Positions 19,011 to 31,532 are shown, counted from the first letter of the stretch. The stretch: 58,500 nucleotides of DNA from Mesostigma viride (GCA_009746045.1 RPFO01000497.1:1-58500); one strand, 5' to 3'. The notes: a model not told the origin generated them from the sequence alone. Made by a program: numbers and translations.

Positions 19011-20083
19011 TTTGATTAAGTCCCCAGGATTGATGCACAGCAAGAAGGGGGCAGGGACCATGTGCCCCTTTCTCTCGATCATTGTCTAATGAAAGGCTGG
19101 CCACAGGTGCAATTAAACTGCTCACTGGGAGAGTATAGCAAATACTATTCGTACTGCAGTGTGACGTGTGTGTAATTTAAAGCGCTTCAACTATGTTAGC
19201 AAAAGCATAGCGGATCGATGAAGCAAGGCTTCAATCTGGTATATATACTGGATCATCAAATCTGCAGATTCCAGGGCAGCCGGCGCGCGTAGCTAGAGCT
19301 CTGGCGCCATATATAATGCCATGCATGGATATACATGCGTAGCAGCTCGTGTACGTGCATGTACATAGCAGTTTGATCTGAGTGCTAACTGCTAGCACTG
19401 CTAGAAGCTCTACTAGATCAGTTGCTGCAATTAGCCTTCATTTCTAAGCGCTACATTAAGTGTGACAACTAGTCCTGGACGCATGGCGTACCAACGTCTA
19501 CATGCGCACAAGAAAAAAAATGCGCAAGGTATAGAGGATTCGGGCCGGTGCTCCATGCGCCGGAATGTCGATTAAACTGCCATACCGACCCACCAGCACA
19601 AGAGCCCCCCACGGGCTGCCCTTCCACACCAGGCCCATGACGTACCATATCAATACCCTGGGCTTGCATAAACCAAACGCAAGGTTGCATGTGCATTGTT
19701 GGGGACCTAACATGAACACGCCTGCTTTGAATATACTTTATGCCTGCACACACATAGTGCAAAGTCAATCAGTTGATGCCCCAACTTAGTTCGATGCATT
19801 TCACCCCAATGGCAGGCTGTAGTGCTCCTTCCATTTCTGCCACTATCACCTACCTCTAATTAAATAAATGTTGTGCACTATATGTTTCAAGCTATTGTTA
19901 CCCAGACCATGGGGCGCCAACGAGCTGCGATAGTGCATTTGCTAATTCACATATCGACCGGCACTTGGGACTGATGCACTGTGACAGGTTTAGGCCTGCC
20001 ATGTCCATCCTTGGCAGTGTATGCTGATTATGATGAATTCAATTCTTTTGGCAGGCCTGGTACGCAAGATCAAGAATATTGGC
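19011..20083. other. Intergenic region, no gene recognised
   Basis: Mixed composition with short palindromic words (GCATGCATGG, CATGTACGTGCATG). It lies downstream of the F-box/LRR gene and should contain its 3' UTR. Confidence 0.5.
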
Positions 20084-22237
20084 TTAATCACGATCTCTCA
20101 GGTGTTGTATGTGCTGGCACACAACCCTCACTTTCTCAACATCACTTGCAGCCACGGAGCAGCGGCAGGTATCCAGATTCGTCAGCTGCTTGCACTTGGA
20201 TGCGACCGCCATCACCCCGGCGGCAGTGATGCCCCTGCAGCCAGAAACGACAAGATGTTTCAGCTGGGTGCAGTGCTCACTGATGGCCTGCATGCCAGCG
20301 TCCGTCACACCCTCGCACCGCGCCGCAAACAACCTGACCACCGTGCAGTGCCTTGCCACGGCAGCAATGCCCTCATCACCCACCTTGCACTCTGACACTT
20401 CCACATGCCTCAACTGGGAACAGTGCGTCGCCAATGCCATCACGCTGGCGTCCGTCACTGCGTCACAGTCGCAAGCGGAGAAGCTCTCTAATGCCACCAG
20501 GTTGGGAGCCATGGCGGCCAGCCCTCGGTCAGTGAAGCAGCCGAGGCATTCATTCATCTCAAGCTCCCGCAATTGTTTGCAGCTGTCACCCGCCAACCTT
20601 ATCCCAGCATCCGTCAGCCCCCGGCAGTTGCTCAATTTCAATGTTTTCAGCCTCAAACACTTGTGCAGCACCGCAGCCAGGCCCTCGTCCTTGACACAAA
20701 CTTCATCCCATGCCTCCTGCAGTCCCCGACTGTCCAGCCCTTGGTCAGCCTGTTGAAGAGACGAAGGACCACTTGAGACGTCAACCGAGCGCAGGTCAGT
20801 GCAATGCTGCGCGAGCGCGAGCATGGTGCGGTTGCCCGCATAAGAGCACTTCACTTTGAGGTTTCGAAGGCTGGGACACCGCTGAGCGAGCTCCGCCAAG
20901 CTAACATCCGTAACGCCCTCGCACCACTGAACGCTTAATGTGTGAAGCCGTCGGCAGTTGTTTGCCACCGCCATCACGCCAGCATCGGTCAACACCTCGC
21001 TGTCGTCCGCGTCTAGCACCTCCAGGTGTGGGCAGTGTGCCGCAAATGCCGCCACCATGTCATCTGTCGCAACGTTATACAACACCAGATGTGTCAACAC
21101 GCTGCAGTGTGCAGCGAGCACGCTGATGACATGATTTGTCAGGTCTGCGTAGATGCTCAAAGAGAACAGCTGACGACAGCTACCGGGGCCCAGGCGCACC
21201 ACATCATCACTGGCTTCGCAATATATATCCAACTCCTGCAGCTGCAAACACTTCAGCATGACCGCTGCGACGCCCCTGTCCCCGATGCCAGATTCAGAAT
21301 ATTCCAAGCTCTCCAGCATCTGGCAGTTTTCGGCCACCACGACCGCGCTGTCGTCGCCCACACCTTTGCAGTCCGCGACATTCAATACCCGCAGGGCGGG
21401 ACAGCTTCGTGCGACCGCAATGATCCCGACATCCCTGACATTTGTCTCATTGACGTCAAGGTGTTGCAAGTGCGGGCAGAGGGCGGCAATGGCCAGCATG
21501 CTGCCATCTGTCACGCTGGGAAGACTCCCAAGATTCAGGTGCTCCAATTGCCGGCAGGCGGCTGCGATTGCCGACACGCCGGCATCGGTGATGAGCTGGC
21601 AGCCACCGACATCTAAATTCCGCAGCTCGCTGCATTTTGCCGCCACCGAAAACAGACAAATGTCACTCACCCCCCGGCAAGAGTCCAGCTCCAAAGTGGT
21701 GAGCTGCCGGCAATGGGTGGCCACCTGGGTCAGCACGGTGACAACCGACGACTTGCTCCACCAGTGCCGCAGGACCCCTTGCACTCGCAGCACCTTCAGG
21801 TTGGGGCACTTGGACGCAAGCCACGTGAGAACATCTCCATTGGATCGGCCCCATCCGTCCAGGCCGAGGAGGTCCTCGCGACTGACTTGCAGCAAGGCCT
21901 GCAAGGATGCGTCGACCGCGGCTTTGAGCGCTTGGCACACTCCTCGCAGCCGCACCCGGTCCGGCAACGGCACTTCCGCCATGATCCGCGCACCCAGGCC
22001 GGGCGTGGCTACCAGGTCCTGCAGGGTAAGGGGCGCCCGCAGCTCGCTGGCGCCAGCAGAAGGGGATGCGCACATGGTGACATCTACCCGATGCGGTCGC
22101 TTGTTTAGCGGATGCTCCATGATTGTCTGATTTTTGTGTGTCGCAGTGTCTGGATCAATCTGGGACGGGGCGCCTCCCTGGAGATCCCCAAACACCCTTA
22201 AAAGGGAAACGTGCCCAGCTAAACTAGCCCACGACAA
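20084..22237 (-). CDS. F-box/leucine-rich repeat protein (LRR_CC type)
   Basis: One uninterrupted frame of 717 codons. The N-terminal part has an F-box-like segment (VPLPDRVRLRGVCQALKAAV, about residues 85-110). About twenty LRR_CC repeats follow from residue 135 to the end, with the pattern L-x-x-L-x-L-x-x-C-x-x-(V/I)-TD-x-(G/S)-(V/L)-x-x-(V/I)-A-x-x-C, as in GCQLITDAGVSAIAAACRQL. Such proteins are substrate adaptors of SCF ubiquitin ligases. The first Met is at 22237, but the Met near 22120 (MEHPLNKRPHRVD) or the one in MCASPS also come before the F-box and are plausible starts. A central stretch without repeats (about 475-505, SSGPSSLQQADQG) interrupts the LRR series. No introns are needed. 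It is the only gene here that looks clearly cellular. Confidence 0.85.
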   Translation of the reverse strand: MSWASLAGHVSLLRVFGDLQGGAPSQIDPDTATHKNQTIMEHPLNKRPHRVDVTMCASPSAGASELRAPLTLQDLVATPGLGARIMAEVPLPDRVRLRGVCQALKAAVDASLQALLQVSREDLLGLDGWGRSNGDVLTWLASKCPNLKVLRVQGVLRHWWSKSSVVTVLTQVATHCRQLTTLELDSCRGVSDICLFSVAAKCSELRNLDVGGCQLITDAGVSAIAAACRQLEHLNLGSLPSVTDGSMLAIAALCPHLQHLDVNETNVRDVGIIAVARSCPALRVLNVADCKGVGDDSAVVVAENCQMLESLEYSESGIGDRGVAAVMLKCLQLQELDIYCEASDDVVRLGPGSCRQLFSLSIYADLTNHVISVLAAHCSVLTHLVLYNVATDDMVAAFAAHCPHLEVLDADDSEVLTDAGVMAVANNCRRLHTLSVQWCEGVTDVSLAELAQRCPSLRNLKVKCSYAGNRTMLALAQHCTDLRSVDVSSGPSSLQQADQGLDSRGLQEAWDEVCVKDEGLAAVLHKCLRLKTLKLSNCRGLTDAGIRLAGDSCKQLRELEMNECLGCFTDRGLAAMAPNLVALESFSACDCDAVTDASVMALATHCSQLRHVEVSECKVGDEGIAAVARHCTVVRLFAARCEGVTDAGMQAISEHCTQLKHLVVSGCRGITAAGVMAVASKCKQLTNLDTCRCSVAASDVEKVRVVCQHIQHLRDRD

Positions 22238-24481
22238 GCCTCCCCGAGAGGTTGTTCGGATAAAGGGAATAAGGGCAAGTACTATACGCCTCTGGGAGGT
22301 GCGCTCCCACGTGCCACGGCCCCTCCCTGCCGAGGATGACCCAGACCCCAGATACTTTGGCAGGCCTCACTCAATACGACGCGGCATCACCTGCCATGGC
22401 CAAAAAGGAAAAGGAGAGGCAGGGACAAGGGGCAGGGGCAGGGGAAGGGGCAGAAGCAACGCACATGTTGTCAGCTGATATTGCAAGACAAGCCGATAAT
22501 CGCTTACACGAAGTTGCATTTCCACTGTGACAAAACGGCCTTAAGCTTAATGGCAATGCCCGTCGTGCGGACATAATTTAAACTTACAAGTCTCGAAAAA
22601 GTCCTTGACGAAGTTTCTTTTTCCCATTGCACAAGGCTACCTGTGCGCCAGCCGTGTTTAGTATCCACCTCCATTTTATTATTGCATCGGCCTGCAACAT
22701 GAAGTAAGTTTCTAACTAATCTTCTATCAAGGGGTTATTGACGTGTAGTACTCCGTAGATTGTCAGGGTACGATTGCTATTAGAAAAAAAGTTCTGTGTT
22801 TCGTTTCTTTTGGTCATAGGCTACCTGGTTGTTTTATAATCTAATTTATCTATGCTCCTCATATGTCGATGCTTCACCTCCTGGTGAAAAGATTTCTTCA
22901 AGTGGGCAAGTGGCCGCAGTTTGCATGATACAAACACAAACTGGGATGAACAGAGTTCAGTCCTGTGGCCACCGTTCCTGCCTGCACTATTGAAAATAAC
23001 CTTGCGATACAAGTGCGCCTTCTCACGCAAGCAGTCCATCGATGCTGGTAAAAAGGGTATGGCTGCAAGATGGAGCAGGAAAATCTTTAACTACTCCTGG
23101 TCCCTGGGAAAGAGGAACGACATTCTAAGGGACATACCAAGCCAAGGTGTAAGATATCCATTTAAAGGGGGAAAAAGCCGCCACTTGGCATCTGCTCTTC
23201 CAAGGTGGCAGAATGATGGGTGGTTCTATTTATTTGTGCTGCATGGCGCGATTACTCTGCTGCAAAGAGAATGGACCTGTTGCTCATGCGGGGATGCCAG
23301 CAGCAGGAAAGGGTCATGGGCAGGAAAGTAGGATGCAAGGAGAATAGCTCTTTTCCTGCAAAGCTAAACTATAGTATTACTACCCATGAGCATGATGAGA
23401 AAGGCTATCAACGACGAATGCTGAGAGACGCAGGTGGTGGCATCAGGGACAAGATAAGCGTGCTTTGCTGCCTCTAAACAGGAATGTCTCTTTGTGAATA
23501 GATGCATTGTCTCGATGTTCCTCACACCACAACAAAAAAGGTCTCCTTACAAATAAATCCGAGATGAAAAACAACGGTACTAAAAGGAAAGCGTGACAGC
23601 TGCTCCAGGGTAAATAAAAAGTGCGGTAAAAACTTTCCCAGTGTCAATGCCATGCTAGGGAACACGTTATCCCACGCTGCTCTAAAGTGCAGTGATTAAT
23701 AAGTAGTAGTGGGTGTAGACCACGAAAAAGTAAGTCCGAACCGGTGCAGGATTTGGGAGCCAGTGTCGATACAACCCTAGAAGTGGTACATGGTTCCCGA
23801 GTAGCTGGCATTCTTCCAAAGGGACGCCTGCCTCGGGATAAACACGCTTTGTGCTATGTGACTGCTCAGTTTAGATTGCCATAAATTATGACCACTCTAA
23901 CTCTCAAGCATTCCACGTCGATGACAAGCGCAGAGGGACGCGCGCATTTCAACCATGCCTTAATTGCCACTCATTACCTTTCGCGAACGCTGATCGCCAC
24001 TGCCGTGGTTAACCGCGGCCGCTGGTTCGCCCGAAACTCAAGCTTTATTAAACTGGAACCCTCGGCTGTCGTTTACGGTCCTCAGGATTAGGCCAAGTGC
24101 GAGCTGATCGTCGACCTAGGTGAAAGAGCTGGAAATAAACTCGGAAACTACCATTTTCGACCGACAATTGCAAAATCCGAATCAGGAATTCAGGATGCGC
24201 TAATACGGACGTGCATAATCAATTTATCTCCTTGAAACGTTCCCTTGATTTTTGCGATCATCAGTCATCAGTCATCGCACAGCTGGCCACAACCTGCTCG
24301 CCACGTGGCACATGCCCCTTCCCCACCAGGCTCTGTTGGCCTGCATTAAATGTTGCGCATAACACACGTAAAAAGCCTTGTACGAAGCCTGTCGAGAAAG
24401 ACGGAGTCGAGTACCTAAAATCAATTGGTCTTTTTACGAGAGCACGGAACTGGCCAATGATGGAAAACACGAGGCGAGCTG
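22238..24481. other. Intergenic region with an unassigned 136-codon frame
   Basis: An open frame at 22921-23331 (plus) encodes a basic protein with WSRKIFNYSWSLGKRNDIL and CCSCGDASSRKG. I do not recognise it, and it has no clear codon bias. The rest (polypurine run at about 22430; AT-rich from 22560) shows no gene. The region next to the F-box gene would include its promoter. Confidence 0.35.
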
Positions 24482-24489
24482 CACTAGGA

Positions 24490-24760
24490 ACTCAGATTCT
24501 GAGAATTTTCTCAAAACCCCTCAATTTTCTCACCCCTGTGAGAATTTTGGTGAGAAAACTGAGAAAAATCTCAATTTTTTCCCGCAAACACTAGCAAAAA
24601 AATCTCACCAGGGTGAGATTTTTGTGAGAAAAAGGGGGTTTTGGTGAGATTGGGGTGAGAAAAAACCCTGAAGTGAGAAAAAAGGTGAGAATGGGTGAGA
24701 ATGGGTGATAAAAAGTGAGAAAAAGTGAGAAAAAGTGAGAAAAGTGAGAAGTTTCTCACC
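24490..24760. repeat. Subterminal repeats of CACTA-C (GTGAGAAA / TCTCACC)
   Basis: Dense GAGAAAA, GTGAGAATGG and TCTCACC words in both orientations. They share the core with CACTA-A, so both belong to one family. Confidence 0.75.
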
Positions 24761-24773
24761 AAGCCGAGTATAA
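24761..24773. repeat. LINE target-site duplication, 3' side
   Basis: AAGCCGAGTATAA is found here and at 31533-31545. The sequence outside joins into one continuous CACTA-C repeat unit (TTTCTCACC, then AAGCCGAGTATAA, then CACGAG). Confidence 0.85.
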
Positions 24774-24901
24774 AAAAAAAATTAAATTATAACATGCCGC
24801 CTCCGTGGGGAGGTCATGTAGCACATAGTTCATGATGGATGGGGTGGAGGAAGCCGCGTGATCGAACTATCCTAACTCTAAGCTATCTAGTCCAGAAAAT
24901 C

Positions 24902-26640
24902 CTAACTACACAACTCATCAAAACGCCTCCTCCGCTTGGGGGGAGGGGGCTTGCCCACAGGGTCGGGCGTGTGCGCCTTGACAATCTTCTTCCACCGCGT
25001 CTTGTCCTGCATGGCAGTCCAAAGACGGGAGAGAGAGTGGATGCGGTGCTCAAACTGGGCTGGGACCACTAGGTCGTCCAGCAACATCTGAACGTAGTTG
25101 GTGACAGGTTTCCCTACCCTTTTGGGAATGTCCTCGGGGCCAGGCCAGGTCAGAATGATGTGCCGCCCTGGCTAGCCAAGCCGCTGGGGGCCGGCCAGAC
25201 CAAGGGTGGTGTCGACCTGGCTGGTGCGGGCAAGGTGTCCTACAAATGCTATCCTACGCTGCCTAATCCGTCCGAAACACGAGGCATGCCATGATACAAA
25301 GACTCTGATGACGGACGCTCGGAAAAACCTACGTTAAGGACCCGTCGGAGCATCATGTAAACTGTGCCGTCTAGCCTAGCTGCCAGTTTGGGTGGGAGGG
25401 TCCACGCCTCGGCGCCATACGTGAGCACCGGTACCGTGAGGACGAGGACCTTGAAGAGCATGCGCTTGCGGTGCCCGTCCAGGCCCTTCGAGCGCCAGTA
25501 GGGTGTGAGCGAACGGAGCTTGGCCCAGGCAAGGCCGATGCGGGTGTCCACATTGTCGCCGGTGTCAGGAAGCCAGCTCCCCAACAGCTTGAAGCGGTCG
25601 CGGAACGGGACCTCCGTCCCGTCGAGCAGGCGCGGCAGCGGTGGTTTACTGGAGGCCCCAATCACCATCGCCTCGGTTTTGACACTAACTAATCTCCAGC
25701 CCCACCGCCCGCGCCTCCAGGCCCAGGCAGTCCAGCCAGGTCTGAATGTGCTCGGGGCTCTCGATGAGGGTGGTATCATCCGCATAAATCAGGTCGGCAA
25801 GGCGGTAACCAGGTCTAACCCCGCCGTGCTCTTTCACGTTAAGGATGTCCAAGCCTGGCTCGAACCCTTAAGCGCGAGAGCAGTAAAGCGCGCACGTGCC
25901 CGGCGCATGACGTGATCCACGACAATAATGAACAGGTATGGGGACAGGACACAACCTTGCCACACCCTGTGGTGAAGGGGGAATGGTGGAGTGGTGCCCT
26001 CCGCAGTCCACACTACTGCCTGTGAGCCCTCATACAGTCGGCGAATGGCAGCAATAAACACAGGTGGTACCCGATCCAGAGCTAGGATGGCCCAAAGAGC
26101 CTCCCAGAGAACCGTGTCAAAGGCCTTCTTGATATAGTCAACAAAAATGAAGACCAGCGGCAAACTGTCAGGGGGAAGTCGACGCACCTCCTCCATCAAC
26201 CGGCGCGCGACAAACACAGCCATGACAGTGTTACGACCACGACGGAAACCCATCTGAGACTCACCCAGGTGTGGGTCCAGCGCGGCGCGGAGCCTGTGCA
26301 GCATCATGCGCATGAAGACCTTCAGCGCGGCGCTCTGGAGGCAGACACCCCGGTAGTTGCCGGGGTCAGCAGCAGAGCCCTTCTTGTACAGCATGACGCG
26401 GATGGCGGTCTGCCACTCAGCAGGCGGAGGCTCGTCAGAGAGCAGGACACGGTTGCAGAACGCCAGCAGAAGATCCCTAACCGCCAGATCAGGGGTCTTC
26501 AGCAGCTCAGCAGAAAGGTGGTCGGCACCGACCGCCGCATCGTACCGCAGGCGAGCAAGGGCGCCGTCCAATTCCTTCAAAGTGAAGGGGGGGACGACGT
26601 CGTCAGTGGCAAGGCAGCCCTCCTGCAAGGCGGGGCCGAC
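24902..26640 (-). pseudogene. LINE reverse transcriptase and C-terminal region
   Basis: Motifs in order: FTLKELDGALARLRYDAAVG (RT fingers), FVDYIKKAFDTV (catalytic motif A), MGFRRGRNT, WQGCVLSPYLFIIVVD (motif B), LIYADDTTLIES (motif C, about 25775-25790), KLLGSWLPDTG, LTYGAEAWTLPP, and a basic tail GKPPPPKRRRRFDELCS ending at a stop at 24902. Motif C lies in a different frame from motifs A/B, and a second shift follows near 25690, so there are at least two frameshifts. The RT would copy the LINE RNA at the nick made by the endonuclease. The N-terminal side is cut at 26640 by the inserted TIR element. Confidence 0.85.
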
Positions 26641-29600
26641 TTAACACAACGGTCTGAAAGTGCCAAAAAACACCCATCTTACTCCTCCTAGCTGCACTAA
26701 TATTCGGATGATGGTCAAACTTGGTGGCTGGCTTCTCCATGGTACCCAGATTTACTGTGCCAAGTCACACCTTGGTTGGCCACTTGGTGCTCACAGAATG
26801 GTGACGTCCAAAAGCATAAAAAACGCCAAAATTGCCAGTTTTATTCATAATTAATTCCACAAACAACACAATTAATGTCGTTTTGACCTGGAAATGGGCA
26901 GACACATTAAATATAACATATGCAGCTCAAGTACCAAGTTGCACCCGAAATAGAGATGGGATGGCCAGAAATTATGCTGTCAACCGTCACAAATACGGTC
27001 ATTTGGAGCATTTTATATGGATCATTAAATGCACCCAACAGTGCAAATGAGCTCAGATTAAGCTGGAAGTAAGCAAACACTTTACTTGCAACATCTGCAG
27101 GCTGGCTGCAAAGTTGCACCTTGATTGAACACCAACTAGTTACATGATTCTGCTGTCACGCGTCACTCTCGCGCAAAATTTGGATATATAATGCACCACA
27201 AGTAGCGCAAATGAGTTCAGACAGAGCTGAAATTTTTAATGCAATTTAAATAGAGCATGCTGAACATGATTGCCAAGTATTACCTCAGTCACACCACAGA
27301 TGACGATGTGTCACAGTGACACGTGACAGCAGCCAACATCACATAATATTTCCTTACAAGTTCATACCCCATAACAGTACGAGCTGAGGTAAGGTTGAAC
27401 TCCAATTTGGTTATCTCCACCCATACATGTGGCATGCACTTCATCATGGAAATACATGAACAGTTGTCTCTTTGATACATCAATAGTATTAACTACCAAC
27501 ATTCCAATGGTGGGGCGTGTTGAGAGAGAGCAACTAGTTGGCAAGTCAAATAGTGGTTCGAAGCAAACATGGCTGCACACTACATTTGCTTGCAGTTGCT
27601 ATCTAACATCTCTAGCACATTAACTAGCCAGCTAGCTCGCATGCCAAACAATCTTCTAAAGGTGCATGGGCATTTTTTTATGTGTTGTTCATCGTGCACC
27701 CTGGACTACCAATCCTAGTGAAGCATGGGCTATGCACGGCAGATGGAGGATGTGGCCATGGGCATGCCATGAGCTGATGCCAGCGAAGGTGCTGGCAGCA
27801 GGCAGGTCAGGCAGCAGTAGTGGGATCTAGTGATGCAGAAGAGAGTGGCACATGTGGTAGAAAGTAATGCAGATGGCAGTAGTATGGCCAGTGGCACGAG
27901 GCAGCGATCATGAAGGCTATCGTTATGCAGATAGATGTTATGGTCTAGCCTTGAGGTTATGTTGCTACTGCTGCATGATGGAAGGGAAATTTATGTGGCA
28001 GGTGGCACGGTACAGCCAACAGTGGTGTAGTGTGCAAACCAACTCATTGGGGTGGGCTTGTGGTGAAAGCTCTCCATTCAGATTTCCGTGGCAACACACC
28101 AGGTCATGATATTCTGTGGTGCTGGCAAGTGGTAGTGACAGATTGATCATGCCAGTGATTGATAGCAATGGTGAGCAGTAGGGTGCCTTCTTTGATACTA
28201 CTGGCATTATCTGTTGTGCCAGGTGCCAGCTATGTCAGCTGCCGATGCTGCTAAATGTGGCCCCAGTTTCTGGTGCTACGATAGAAGAGATGAAGAGGGC
28301 CGGCAGGAACTTGTGGCTGCAATCACGATCAAGGCTGCGATGGGCGAAGTCAATATGGCAGATTGTGGCAGCAATGGTGCAGGGCCTGGCGTTATCGTTT
28401 ATGGCAGATTCCATACTGAGTTGTAGGGACACTGCCAGCAGTTACACCAACAGGCGAGACTCATGGTGGTGGACGTTGCTCCTGGTGGGAGTCTATAATA
28501 TCTGTCACATGGGTATGCGCACACGATGCACCTGGTGGTCCTCCATGCTAACGACAGGAATGTTGGTATTGCTATGCAATCGTGGCACTGCTAACAACGG
28601 CGTAACAGTGGTAGGTGTGTTGGGGTGGTGGGGAGTGATGTGGCAGTGGTGTGGCAGCAAGCACTTTGGTAATCGTTATTGTGATGTTGTTGTGAGCCCG
28701 TAGAAGGTGTCCTGGTGAGATTCATGCCTCTTACGCAATGCTGTAAGCCCATTGTGCACTCTGTTGTGCCCGCAACAATATTCATCATCATAGGCAGCAA
28801 CCATATCAAAGACAAATCAGCCCCCTTCCATGTATAGTACTTAATTCTCAGCCTGCTTCAACATATCTGAATGTAACAAGGGCAATGAATCCTGGGTTTC
28901 CCAAGGCAGCAACAGCATCTGCGCACTTCACATACCTGGGCTCCCCCCTGGTTTCTTCGTGCCTCCCAGCCCCAGATCAGAACACGCCGCCCATCATTGA
29001 TAAACATGGTGCATTATAATCTGGCCAAGGAAAGAGGTTGAAATACTTACCAACAGTCCGCTAAAGTGGAGCCCCAGCAGCGTGTTGTATGGCCTGTTAA
29101 AGCTGGATAAGCTCCAGGGTTGCACATCAACACACCTATATGTGCTGACTGTTGAATACAGGACATGTACCTTCTGTTTGTTGCCTTCAGGCTCAGCTTC
29201 CTACGCCATGAATTACACTTGGAAGAATGAACAGGCGCACATCACGCTGTTTGGGGAGGCTGGCCATGGCTTACGTCTCCCTCTCGAGCAGCGATGCTTG
29301 ACGAGGCGTCCGGCGTAACATGAACGAGGCGCTTTCACGAGCCTCGGGGAAAGAGACAGGCAGAAAATCTGGAAGGGGAACGGGGCTGGCTTCACCCTAC
29401 CTTGGATCCGGATGCCGAAAAAGCAGGTTCCACTGTACAGCGTCGACTCAACCAGCGCAATGCGTATTCATGCTTCATTTCGCAACGATCGCAGGCGATA
29501 TTCAGTGATGAGCGCAGGTCTACACTACAGAGCCAGCAAAAAATCAGGCTGGGCTTCGCTCTAGAAGTTGTTGAAGCGCCCTGCGCAAATGGGATGACAA

Positions 29601-30154
29601 AAATGAAAGAAACGAGGGAGTGGCATATTTTTACGTGCGTTGCCATGATCAGCCCCGCACGCACCCTCCCGGCAGTTCCAACTGCTGCGGCAACGAGGCA
29701 TTTACAATGGCAGTCGTTTTAACAAAAAGTTTTTCGGTCAAAAAATTTTGAATTAGTCATAGAATCGTGCGAGCGGCTTACCTTGAACTACACTGTCGCC
29801 GTTTTCGATAAGTTTCCGGTGTGACTTTTTGGGGGTCCACTGCAAAATGCAGCGGACCTGACCCGACCTCGCGAAAATGCCCGCCCTTTTTCTGTTTTCC
29901 TGAAAAAATGGACCGATTTCTTTAGGATAAAGAAATATCTACGTGAAGTAGATGAGTTATGAAGGCTCAAAATGAATTCGCTGTCCGTAATGTGTTCTCA
30001 GGACGGTCGCTAGGATTTTCACGGCCGCCATGGGTGCTGCGTGACTTTTTGCCTCGTCGTCACCTTCCCGCCCACCAGATTTTCGGGATCTCGCGCCAAT
30101 TTGGTGACGGAGTAAGATGGTCGTTTTTGGCGGGGCTCGGACCGTTGTGCTTGG
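26640..30154. mobile_element. Non-autonomous TIR element, 3.5 kb, inserted in the LINE
   Basis: The termini at 26645 and 30149 are inverted repeats of about 41 bp: both begin CACAACGGTC and share GCCAAAAA and CCATCTTACTCC further in. Flanks are CTT (26640-26642) and CTT (30150-30152); with two G-to-A changes the duplication could be CTTGG (CTTAA on the left). Deleting the element and one flank rejoins the LINE frame (AADYQ to VGPALQEGC). The interior has no transposase or long frame. It has loosely repeated AT-rich segments at 26830-27290 and possible gene-like fragments at 29100-29700. The superfamily is not established. Confidence 0.75.
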
Positions 30155-31532
30155 TAGTCCGCGGCCGAGGAGGGGGGCCCTGGCGGCGGCGGGGGTCCGG
30201 CGACCCCGAGGCGGGCGGCCGTCTCGGGGTGAAGCGGCGGGGGGGGGGCGCGAGCCCCACCGGTCAAGGAAACATTGTGGGCCAACCAGCGGTCAAGGCT
30301 GACCGGCGCCGTGCCGTCCCCCGTGTGCTCCACCGGGGTGCGCTGCCGCCGGCCGCCGAGCCGGTCGAGGTGGTACCACATGTCCTTGCCCTGGTTGCGA
30401 GCCTGGCAGGCCTTGGCATCCGCGATGCACTGGGCCGCCTCCGCGTCCTGAGCGTGCTCGCAGGCTTCCACAAGGGCGGCCTTGAGCGATGGTTTCTGCA
30501 GCGGGTCCCGGTTACGCTTGAGGCGGTGCCGGGCGGCCAAGACCTTGGGGTCCTGGCGGTAGAGCGGGCCGGGGCGGCGGCGGGGCATGACCGGCAGGTG
30601 CCGGGCCGCCAGCAACGGGGCACGGGCCGCAAAGCCCGCAAAAATGGCTGCGTTGGGGGCACCCTTGTCCAGCTCGTCGACGTCCGCCCGGGCGTCCAGG
30701 GCCGACAGGTACTCCTGGCGGCACCGGTTCCGCTCGTGCTCGGCGTCCGTCCAGTCCTCAGGATCTCCCCGGACCGGGCGTAGAGCAGACCAGTCAGGAC
30801 GGACCAGTGCGGCGCGGCGCGCGGGGACGTGGAACCGGAGCCGAAGGGTCGCGCGCACCAACCGGTGGTCAGAGCACACCGTGGGCGTGTCAAACACTCG
30901 GGCGTCCAGAACCGAGGTGCACCTGGGCTGCCGTACCACCACGTAGTCCAGACAGGCCTGACGGCCGTTACAGTAGGGCCACGAAAAGTGACCAAGTCAT
31001 GTGAGGGACGTTGGAATGGGCAGTTGACAGCACTGACCATCCCGCTATCCCGCAAAAAGGCAGAGAAAAGGGAGTGTTGGCGTTAGCTTCCGTGTCAGCA
31101 GGCGCAAAGCGACTGCCAGCAGTGCCCACGGGGAGCGTAGCATTGGCGTCGAGCAGCATAACCAAAAAGTGGCGGGCCGGAGTGACCCCCTCAAGGGTAT
31201 GCAAAGAGTCGAAGAACTCTTGGCGCTCCGACTCAGGTAGACCACTATGGGGTGCATAGCCCACCCCCACCGTGAGGTGGTGCTTAGACCGCCCCTCGAC
31301 GGAGGTGAAATGTGCTACCATAATAAGGCGTGGTGTTAGGAACTTAAGCGTACTGAGGCTAGCAACTGCCAACGGCGAACACAAAAGACCAACACCACCT
31401 TGGCCTGGCGTCCCACTTCCAGCGAAGTAGAAACGCCAACCGCCTGCAAGGCGGTTAGTGCTCACCGTGCCAAATGGCACCTGGCGACGGTGTTCCTGGA
31501 CGCCTAGAATAGATACACGATGCTCTATGCAA
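30155..31532 (-). pseudogene. LINE endonuclease (APE-like) and linker region
   Basis: Segments include VSILGVQEHRRQ, GGVGLLCSPL, VGVGYAPHSG, HFLVMLLDANATLP and, after a frameshift near 30965, QACLDYVVVRQPR and VCSDHRLVRATLRL. The order E-x-H, D-x-N, SDH is that of the exonuclease-endonuclease-phosphatase fold that nicks target DNA in LINEs. The linker is rich in Arg and Pro (RRRPGPLYR, GGARAPPPPLHPET). The N-terminal catalytic part is missing because of the 5' truncation, and the Met-like start in CACTA-C sequence is accidental. Confidence 0.8.

Larger units (their letters stand above)
24774..31532 (-). mobile_element. LINE (non-LTR retrotransposon), 5'-truncated, with an internal 3.5-kb insertion
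   Basis: Minus-strand order: apurinic-type endonuclease (31532-30155), reverse transcriptase (26640-25700), C-terminal part (25690-24902), 3' UTR (24901-24774). It is flanked by the 13-bp duplication AAGCCGAGTATAA, as expected of target-primed reverse transcription. The 3' tail on the sense strand is T-rich rather than poly-A. The 5' truncation removes the start of the endonuclease domain. A related 3' fragment is at 55265-55545. Confidence 0.85.

Noticed and set aside
20109-22130. Plus-strand frames opposite the F-box/LRR gene
   Set aside because: Shadows caused by the regular LRR codon pattern.
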